A stretch of 64,000 bases of DNA from AP-15 sp963750195. GTDB lineage: Bacteria > Pseudomonadota > Alphaproteobacteria > ATCC43930 > CGMCC-115725. The translations under genes were made by a program, and so were the position numbers. Below are positions 58,387 to 64,000 of this stretch, in pieces (the first letter of the stretch is position 1; each line of letters starts with the position of its first letter). The stretch is taken from the NCBI GenBank assembly GCA_963750195.1, contig CAVVPS010000009.1, positions 1-64,000 of the forward strand. Reading direction: 5' to 3'. The notes below the pieces were generated by a model. It was not told where the DNA came from and ran no database searches. It saw only the letters and a list, made by a program, of their open reading frames with translations.

Positions 58387-60267
58387 ATGCCCGATACCGC
58401 GGTCGTTGACACGGAAGCTCGTGGGAGGATCGGCCAGAACCTGGCGGTCGCGGCGCTCGGCATCGTCTATGGCGACATCGGCACCTCGCCGCTCTACACC
58501 GTCAAACAATGCTTTGAGAACGCGAGCGTTAACGAGTCCCGCGTGTTCGGAGTGCTCTCGCTGATCGCCTGGTCGCTGACGTTGGTCGTCACGGTCAAAT
58601 ACGTTCTCGTCATGATGCGGGCGGACAATCGCGGCGAGGGCGGCATCCTCGCGCTGATGGTCCTGGCGCTGCGCGCTGCCGCCGGCGGACGCGGCCGTTG
58701 GATTATGTGGGCCGGGCTGATCGGCGCCGCGCTGTTTTACGGCGACGGCGTCATCACGCCATCGATTTCCGTGCTCAGCGCGGTTGAGGGGCTGAAAGTC
58801 GCAACCCCGGCGCTTGAGTCTTATGTGGTACCCCTGACTTTGCTGCTGCTGATTGCCCTGTTCATCGTCCAGCGGCGCGGCACGGAACTCGTCGGCGGCT
58901 ATTTCGGTCCGATTATGATCCTCTGGTTCGGCGTGATCGGGGTTCTCGGCGGGCTGGAGATCGCGCGCAACCCTTCGATCTTGTTGGCTGTCGACCCGCG
59001 CTATGCCGTCGACCTGCTGTTGAACCATCCCTGGCACGGCTTCGTTTTGCTCGGCTCGGTCGTGTTGGCGGTGACCGGCGCCGAGGCGCTTTATGCCGAT
59101 ATGGGGCATTTCGGGCCCTCGCCGGTGCGTCGCGCTTGGCTGCGCTTTGTATTCCCGGCACTGCTGTTGAATTATTTCGGTCAAGGGGCACTGCTGCTCG
59201 CAAAACCAGATGCGATCGCGAACCCCTTTTATCTTTTAGCACCGGGGTGGGCGCTTTATCCGCTTGTGGCGCTTGCCTCGACCGCCACCGTTATCGCCTC
59301 GCAGGCGGTGATATCCGGAGCATTCTCGATCACCCATCAGGCAGTCCAGCTGGGTTATTTGCCGCGGATGCTGGTTCGCCACACCTCCGAGCAGGAAATC
59401 GGTCAGGTCTATGTGCCGGCGATCAACGGGATGCTGTTGGTCGCCGTCGTCGCGACGGTGTTGAGCTTTCGCTCCTCCGACGCGCTTGGCGGCGCGTACG
59501 GCATCGCCGTCACCGGCACGATGACGGTCACCACCATACTCGCCTTTGTCTATTTCTATCGGGGGGTGGGATGGCCGCTGTGGCGGTTGATCCCGCTGTT
59601 CGGGTTGTTTCTGCTCGTCGACCTGTCGTTTTTTGGCGCCAACCTGTTGAAAATCGTCGACGGCGGCTGGTTTCCGCTGGCCATCGCCGGAACGATCTAC
59701 GCGGTCATGATGACCTGGCTGTGGGGCCGGGAGCGCGTCGCGATCCAGCGCGCTAGCGGCGCCTTGCCGCTCGTTAGCTTGATCGAGCATTTGAAGCCCG
59801 ACCACCCGGCTCGCGTTCCGGGCACCGCGATCTACATGACCGCGCGCGTCGACAACGTGCCCGCGGCCCTACTGCACAACATGAAACACAACAAAATATT
59901 ACACGAACGCAACGTGTTGATGACCGTACGCACCGAGGACGTGCCGCGTCTACCCGAAGCCGAGCGGCTGCAGATCGACCATCTGAGCCAGAATTTCCAT
60001 ACCGTCACTATCCACTACGGCTTTCTCGAAGAGCCCGACATCCCGCGCGCGCTGGCGCTTTGCCGGGTCGGCGGCTTTCGCTTCAACCTGATGGAGACAT
60101 CGTTTTTTGTTGGCCGCGAGAAGATCGTCGCCAAGCGCCCATCCGGGATCATGCTGCCGTTCAAAAAGCTGTTCATCTTGCTGACTGATGTTGCGCTCGA
60201 CGCCACCGAGTTCTTCCGCATCCCGGTCAACCGCATCGTCGAGCTCGGCGGCCAGGCCGAACTCTGA
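58387..60267 (+). CDS. kup: Low-affinity potassium uptake protein Kup
   Basis: The 626-residue K+/H+ symporter has the signature ALGIVYGDIGTSPLYTVKQC (residues 24-43), YGDGVITPSISVLSAVEG, about 12 membrane helices and a C-terminal cytosolic domain with HNMKHNKILHERNVLMTVRT. It takes up potassium from the medium. The gene is intact and stands alone. Confidence 0.95.
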   Translation: MPDTAVVDTEARGRIGQNLAVAALGIVYGDIGTSPLYTVKQCFENASVNESRVFGVLSLIAWSLTLVVTVKYVLVMMRADNRGEGGILALMVLALRAAAGGRGRWIMWAGLIGAALFYGDGVITPSISVLSAVEGLKVATPALESYVVPLTLLLLIALFIVQRRGTELVGGYFGPIMILWFGVIGVLGGLEIARNPSILLAVDPRYAVDLLLNHPWHGFVLLGSVVLAVTGAEALYADMGHFGPSPVRRAWLRFVFPALLLNYFGQGALLLAKPDAIANPFYLLAPGWALYPLVALASTATVIASQAVISGAFSITHQAVQLGYLPRMLVRHTSEQEIGQVYVPAINGMLLVAVVATVLSFRSSDALGGAYGIAVTGTMTVTTILAFVYFYRGVGWPLWRLIPLFGLFLLVDLSFFGANLLKIVDGGWFPLAIAGTIYAVMMTWLWGRERVAIQRASGALPLVSLIEHLKPDHPARVPGTAIYMTARVDNVPAALLHNMKHNKILHERNVLMTVRTEDVPRLPEAERLQIDHLSQNFHTVTIHYGFLEEPDIPRALALCRVGGFRFNLMETSFFVGREKIVAKRPSGIMLPFKKLFILLTDVALDATEFFRIPVNRIVELGGQAEL

Positions 60268-60299
60268 CCGGGGGTGACTAGCGCCTGCTGTTGGGCGCC

Positions 60300-61007
60300 T
60301 TAGTGGATGTCTTCTTGCTCGTCGAAGGCTTGTCGCAGGCGGGCGACCGAAAAGCCGGGGGCGCGTGCCGCGTCGATGATGACCTTTTCGCGGCGCGTCA
60401 GCAGGTCGACCGCGGCCGGCAGTTCTTTGACCGCCTCGTGCGGGACGACGACGGCGCCATGGCGGTCGGCGTGGATTATGTCATTGGGTGAGACCAGCAT
60501 CCCGGCGACGCTGACCGTGCCGCCGAAATCGACCAGATGGACATGCGCGTGTGACGGCATGATCGAGCCGGCGAGCACAAAGAAGCCCGGCGCCATCGCG
60601 TCAAGATCGCGCACCGAGCCGTCGGTAACGACGCCGACGCAGCCGAGCCCCTTGTGGACATTGGTCTGCACCTCACCCCAGAACGCGCCGAAGCCTTGGT
60701 CGGGGGCGTCGATGTCTTGAAGTACCGCGATGCTCGGCAATGGTTCCGCGGCGATATGCGCGTAATAGCCGAGCCGCACCTCTTTCGCCTCGTCGCGGCC
60801 GCGCGGATGGGGTTCACGCGAGCGGATATGGGCAGTACGAGCAAAGGCAACGACCGGCTTCATCTCCGGAAAGGCCGCGATTAGCGGCCGGCGGATAAAG
60901 CCCATCGCGCGGCGCGCCGGGGCGACGAGCTCGAGGGCGTTGCAGATCGTCGGCGTGTCGAACGCCTTCAAAGCCTCGAGGTCGGCGGGGTCTGGCAGGC
61001 GCGGCAT
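60300..61007 (-). CDS. RraA-family / HMG aldolase-like protein
   Basis: The 235-residue protein has the RraA fold with DTPTICNALELV, GCVGVVTDGSVRDLDAMAPG (the Arg-Asp motif that binds metal and substrate in the aldolases) and IIHADRHGAVVVPHEAVKEL. Members include 4-hydroxy-4-methyl-2-oxoglutarate aldolases and relatives that cleave pyruvate from aromatic breakdown products, and RNase E inhibitors. An aldolase-type role suits the catabolic setting, but the substrate is not established. It converges with kup. Confidence 0.83.
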   Translation of the reverse strand: MPRLPDPADLEALKAFDTPTICNALELVAPARRAMGFIRRPLIAAFPEMKPVVAFARTAHIRSREPHPRGRDEAKEVRLGYYAHIAAEPLPSIAVLQDIDAPDQGFGAFWGEVQTNVHKGLGCVGVVTDGSVRDLDAMAPGFFVLAGSIMPSHAHVHLVDFGGTVSVAGMLVSPNDIIHADRHGAVVVPHEAVKELPAAVDLLTRREKVIIDAARAPGFSVARLRQAFDEQEDIH

Positions 61008-61110
61008 AGCGGCTTTCCTCCGGAGGATTGTCGGTGTCCAGGCTTTATTGGAGAATGCCCGGCGCCAGCAAGATTTTTTCGCCGCTGGCTGAAATGCGAG
61101 GAGAACGGGG

Positions 61111-61698
61111 ATGGTTGATTACGATCCCGACAGGGTCAGGAAAATGAAGCGACCGCTCGGCCTGCCGTTCAGCATCGGCAAGATCGGCCATGTCGTCCTC
61201 AATGTGCAGGATGTCGAGCGTTCGACGCAGTTCTATACCCAGGTGTTGGGGTTCCAAATCTCCGACGTCTATCCCGAGGAGATGGTGCCGGGCGGCATGG
61301 TGTTTTTGCGTTGCAACTCGGACCATCACGGCATCGCTCTGGTCGGCTCGACGAATGCGCCGGCGGAGAATGTCGAGCTGAATCACATTGCGTTCGAGGT
61401 CGCGACCCTCGACGAGGTGCTGCGGGCTCGCGATCATCTGCGCCAGTACGGGGTCAAGATCGATTTCGAGGGTCGCCGCCGCGCCGGCTGCCAGCTCGCG
61501 GTAGAGTTCCGCGACCCCGACAATCACCGACTCGAAATCTATTGGGGCATCGACCAGATCGGCAGCGATGGTGCTGTTCGCCCGGCTGCCGAGTGGAAGG
61601 GCGCGCGCAGCCTCGAAGACGCACTCGCCGATCCGGTTCGCGGACAAGACACGACTCTACATGATCCCTCGCTCTCAAAGGCTGAGCGATTAGCGTGA
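61111..61698 (+). CDS. VOC-family ring-cleavage-type dioxygenase
   Basis: The 195-residue protein shows the glyoxalase/extradiol dioxygenase fold: KIGHVVLNVQDVERSTQFYT (metal His27), VELNHIAFEVATLDEV (second His) and RDPDNHRLEIYWG (Glu ligand). This two-histidine, one-carboxylate site fits a catechol 2,3-dioxygenase-like or related enzyme. It is divergent from the RraA gene, and the pair may belong to one catabolic unit. Its stop overlaps the convergent small membrane gene. Confidence 0.85.
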   Translation: MVDYDPDRVRKMKRPLGLPFSIGKIGHVVLNVQDVERSTQFYTQVLGFQISDVYPEEMVPGGMVFLRCNSDHHGIALVGSTNAPAENVELNHIAFEVATLDEVLRARDHLRQYGVKIDFEGRRRAGCQLAVEFRDPDNHRLEIYWGIDQIGSDGAVRPAAEWKGARSLEDALADPVRGQDTTLHDPSLSKAERLA

Positions 61699-61935
61699 CT
61701 GGCGCCGCTTGCGGTCGCTCGACCACAGCGCGATCAGGATGGCGGCGAGCAGCAGACCCCAGCCCAATGCCGGGCCACGGCGACGAACCCGATCAGGATC
61801 AGAACCGCCAGGATCAGCGGCAGCGCGACGACGACGACGAACGCCAGGGCCACGCCAAGCACCGCGATGAACAGCGGCAGGACGATCAGCAGCAAGGCCG
61901 ACGATAACGCCGATCACGAAATAAAGAAGGCCCAT
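61690..61935 (-). CDS. Small three-helix membrane protein, frameshifted
   Basis: From the ATG at 61935, MGLLYFVIGVIV leads, after a one-base shift near 61898, into LLLIVLPLFIAVLGVALAFV and VVVALPLILAVLILIGFVAV, and after a second shift near 61775 into PALGWGLLLAAILIALWSSD with a basic tail and a stop at 61690. The corrected product of about 80 residues is almost wholly hydrophobic with a positive C-terminus. Function unknown. Confidence 0.5.
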   Translation of the reverse strand: MGLLYFVIGVIVGLAADRPAAVHRGAWRGPGVRRRRRAAADPGGSDPDRVRRRGPALGWGLLLAAILIALWSSDRKRRQSR

Positions 61936-62025
61936 AACTCGGCCACCCCAGGCGCTCCATCGGCATAGCATGCAAGCGGTGCGAAGCCATTGCGGCGATC
62001 GGGTGGGCTCGGGCATGGTGGGGGA

Positions 62026-62430
62026 ATGATCGAGCATTGCTTAGAGCCGCTTGCCGAAGCCGCCGCCTACACCGTCACGGTGCGCGGCCTCGTGCTGATG
62101 TGCAGCATCGGCATCCGCCGGCGGGAGCGCGAGCACAAGCAGCGGGTGCGGGTGTCGGTCGACCTGACATCGGCAGCCGCCGTTCCCGGCGAAGACCGGC
62201 GCCGCATCATCAATTACGAAAAGGTCGTTGCAGCGATCCGCGAGATAGCCGGATCCGGCCATATCGACCTGTGCGAAGGCTTCGCCGAGCGGGTCTGCAC
62301 GGCGTGCTTCGTCGATCCGCGGGTCGCTCGGGTCCGTGTCTGGGTCGAAAAGCTCGACGCGTTTCCCGATTCGGACGGCGTTGGGGCCATCCTGGAACGC
62401 ATCCGCCCGGCGCAACCCAGCCCTGGCTGA
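62026..62430 (+). CDS. folB: Dihydroneopterin aldolase FolB
   Basis: FolB cleaves 7,8-dihydroneopterin in folate synthesis. The ATG at 62026 follows GGGGG. The 134-residue enzyme has VRGLVLMCSIGIRRREREHK at the N-terminus with the conserved Glu, VRVSVDLTSAAAVP, INYEKVVAAIREIA and CFVDPRVARVRVWVEKLDAF. It ends three bases before folP. Confidence 0.92.
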   Translation: MIEHCLEPLAEAAAYTVTVRGLVLMCSIGIRRREREHKQRVRVSVDLTSAAAVPGEDRRRIINYEKVVAAIREIAGSGHIDLCEGFAERVCTACFVDPRVARVRVWVEKLDAFPDSDGVGAILERIRPAQPSPG

Positions 62431-62433
62431 GCC

Positions 62434-63258
62434 GTGCCAGCGCCCGCCATCTTCGGCATCGTCAACGTCACCGAGGATTCGTTTTCCGACGGCGGCCGCT
62501 TTCTCGACGCCGCCGCCGCGCTCGCCCATGCCCGCGCGCTCGTCGCAGCTGGGGCCGCGATTATCGATCTCGGCGCTGCCGCCAGCAATGTCGACGCCAA
62601 GCCGGTGGCTGCCGCCGAGGAGATCCGCCGCCTCGATCCACTGATCGCCGCGCTCGCGGCCGACGCTACGCCGGTTTCAGTGGACAGCTTCGCGCCCGAG
62701 GTCCAGCGCTTCGCGATCGCGCGCGAGGTGGCGTTCCTGAACGATATCCAGGGTTTTCCCGACCCGTCCCTCTACCCCGAGTTGGCCGCCGCCAGCTGCC
62801 GGCTCGTCGTCATGCACGCCGTGCACGCTCGCGGCCGGGCACAGCGAGTCGAACTGTCCGCCGACGAGGTATGGGACCGCATCTACGCCTTTTTTGCCGA
62901 CCGCGTGCAGGCCCTCGAACAGGCTGGTGTCGCGCGGAAGCGGCTTATCCTCGACCCCGGCATGGGCTTTTTCCTGAGCAGCCGGCCGGAGGCATCGTTG
63001 CGCGTTCTTGCCGACCTCGAGCGGCTGAAGCAGGCTTTTGGCCTACCGGTGCTGATCTCAGTGTCGCGCAAGTCCTTTCTACGGGCGATTACTGACCGGG
63101 CCGGAGCATCCGAGCTCGGGGCCGCGACCTTGGCAGCCGAGCTCTACGCGGCTTCAAAGAGCGCCGACTACATCCGCACGCACGACCCGGGATCGCTCGC
63201 CGACGCCCTCAAAGTCATGGCGGCGCTGCGCCGGGAAGAGACACAGTTAGCCCAGTAG
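62434..63258 (+). CDS. folP: Dihydropteroate synthase FolP, Sul-like
   Basis: DHPS joins p-aminobenzoate to the pterin pyrophosphate in folate synthesis and is the target of sulfonamides. The GTG at 62434 lies three bases after folB. The 274-residue protein has FGIVNVTEDSFSDGG (7-21), LNDIQGFPDP (102-111), LDPGMGFFLS (173-182), SVSRKSFL (209-216) and YIRTHDPG (246-253). The usual GGESTRPGA loop of chromosomal enzymes is replaced by DLGAAASNVDAKP (45-57). From memory these features match the sulfonamide-resistance enzymes Sul1 and Sul2 more than typical FolP. Context (folB-folP) shows it is the resident chromosomal gene, not a cassette. Confidence 0.92.
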   Translation: MPAPAIFGIVNVTEDSFSDGGRFLDAAAALAHARALVAAGAAIIDLGAAASNVDAKPVAAAEEIRRLDPLIAALAADATPVSVDSFAPEVQRFAIAREVAFLNDIQGFPDPSLYPELAAASCRLVVMHAVHARGRAQRVELSADEVWDRIYAFFADRVQALEQAGVARKRLILDPGMGFFLSSRPEASLRVLADLERLKQAFGLPVLISVSRKSFLRAITDRAGASELGAATLAAELYAASKSADYIRTHDPGSLADALKVMAALRREETQLAQ

Positions 63259-63333
63259 CAGTTCACGTGGTACTTGCCACACTAGGGTTTCGGGTGGGAT
63301 GTATCTTCTATTCTGGATAAGAAAGGCTACACT

Positions 63334-63666
63334 ATGAAGCATCTGTTGACCGGCGTTGCAGTCGGCGCCGCGCTCGCGATTGCCGCGCCAGTGTGGGCGC
63401 AAAATCCAGCTCCAACCCCGGCCCCTGCGCCAGTGCAATCGATGAACCGTATGCCAGCCGGAGGGAGCGCGACGTCGGAGAGGGGCTCAGGGTCGCGCGC
63501 GCATCACCGACGCCACGCTGTGCAGTCGGCGGGGAAGTCGTCTGCCGGTAGTCAAGCTGACCAGCTGAACCGCCAGGAGCTGTCCCAACTACAAGGCGCC
63601 AATCCAACCACGATGAACCGGATGTCGGTGGGCGGAAAGGCGACCTCGGGGGGACCAAACCAGTAA
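63334..63666 (+). CDS. Small secreted Pro/Ala/Ser-rich hypothetical protein with a repeated motif
   Basis: The ATG at 63334 follows AAGAAAGG. A signal peptide (LLTGVAVGAALAIAAPVWAQ) is followed by a Pro-Ala run and two copies of one motif, MNRMPAGGSATS (37-48) and MNRMSVGGKATS (94-105), on either side of a basic, disordered stretch. The mature protein of about 90 residues has no known domain. Function unknown; extracytoplasmic. Confidence 0.65.
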   Translation: MKHLLTGVAVGAALAIAAPVWAQNPAPTPAPAPVQSMNRMPAGGSATSERGSGSRAHHRRHAVQSAGKSSAGSQADQLNRQELSQLQGANPTTMNRMSVGGKATSGGPNQ

Positions 63667-63767
63667 GCATCGTGCTGATTGGGGCACCGCTAATCCAGCA
63701 AACAGCGGGAGGTCGCTGGTAATGCTCGCGCAAGGCGCGTGCGGTATCGGTAATCGGAAAGGCTGAC

Positions 63768-64000
63768 ATGTTTTCAAGATCGCCGCACTTCCTTTTTGTC
63801 GGGATATGGGCGTCGCTTGCGGCGGTCTCGTCAGCAGGTGCGCAATCGCCCGCCACTCTCGCCAATGGCACTTGGACCATCCAGGGACGGGAGATCCCCG
63901 GCACCCGATGCGGTCATTGGCTCGTCCGCTTGACCAATACGCAAGGTAGTTTGTCAGGTGTCGTCTCGCTGGCGCGAGGAAGCGTGCCGATACAGAATCT
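63768..64000 (+). CDS. Secreted hypothetical protein, cut by the window end
   Basis: An ATG at 63768 opens a frame that runs off the window. A signal peptide (FLFVGIWASLAAVSSAGAQS) is followed by LANGTWTIQGREIPGTRCGH and WLVRLTNTQGSLSGVVSLAR. The 'NGTWxIxG...GxWxVRLxNxxGxLxGxV' look suggests a beta-barrel exported protein. It follows the other small secreted protein by 100 bases on the same strand. Confidence 0.55.
   Translation, partial: MFSRSPHFLFVGIWASLAAVSSAGAQSPATLANGTWTIQGREIPGTRCGHWLVRLTNTQGSLSGVVSLARGSVPIQN

Overview
The window is GC-rich chromosomal DNA from an alphaproteobacterium, most likely a Rhodospirillales-type lineage. The evidence is a split-stalk F0 ATP synthase operon (atpI-atpB-atpE-atpF'-atpF), a MucR/Ros regulator, the run mutY / DUF721 / DsbA-like thioredoxin / smc, and dense aromatic-acid catabolism. 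The species cannot be read from the sequence. No rRNA or complete tRNA gene was seen.

Layout. (1) 1-10.8 kb is an accessory region of broken mobile elements: a large serine recombinase pseudogene, the 3' end of an IS21-type istB with four 23-bp terminal repeats, a truncated IS66, an IS5 remnant, scraps of membrane, sensor and efflux genes, an SDR / SnoaL / amidohydrolase group, and a truncated gene coupled to a UvrD-type helicase. It ends at a tRNA-Lys 3' fragment (10791-10835) that looks like an old attachment site. (2) 11-18.4 kb holds a patatin lipoprotein and a minus-strand gentisate module (DapA-like aldolase, gentisate 1,2-dioxygenase, FAD hydroxylase, gamma-glutamyltransferase, cupin). 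(3) 18.5-27.6 kb holds a wrecked phoH copy, a secreted Ig-like pseudogene and the benzoyl-CoA epoxidation (box) genes with their divergent benzoate-CoA ligase. A 1.26-kb segment spanning boxC and the start of boxB is tandemly duplicated. (4) 27.6-34.3 kb holds an orphan polysaccharide export lipoprotein, ribD-nrdR-glyA, mucR and glutaryl-CoA dehydrogenase. (5) 34.5-37.5 kb carries an ISNCY and an IS256 element with intact transposases. (6) 38-43 kb holds a decayed D-aminoacylase-like gene, a ferredoxin/reductase pair and a CapA-like protein. (7) 43.4-52.5 kb is core: rnhB, mutY, DUF721, a DsbA-like protein, smc and the F0 operon with a clear promoter. (8) 52.5-64 kb holds small-molecule enzymes, kup, folB-folP and two secreted proteins.

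Two themes matter to any user. First, many otherwise conserved genes (glyA, benzoate-CoA ligase, gentisate dioxygenase, aldo/keto reductase, formamidase, ferredoxin reductase, wza-like and others) are broken by one indel of a single base, usually an extra base in a short run, that restores the full family sequence when removed. Either the assembly carries uncorrected indels or the catabolic genes are decaying; raw reads would decide. Second, the folP product resembles the mobile sulfonamide-resistance enzymes Sul1/Sul2 in its signature motifs more than ordinary dihydropteroate synthases, which makes this chromosomal folB-folP locus the most interesting item in the window.
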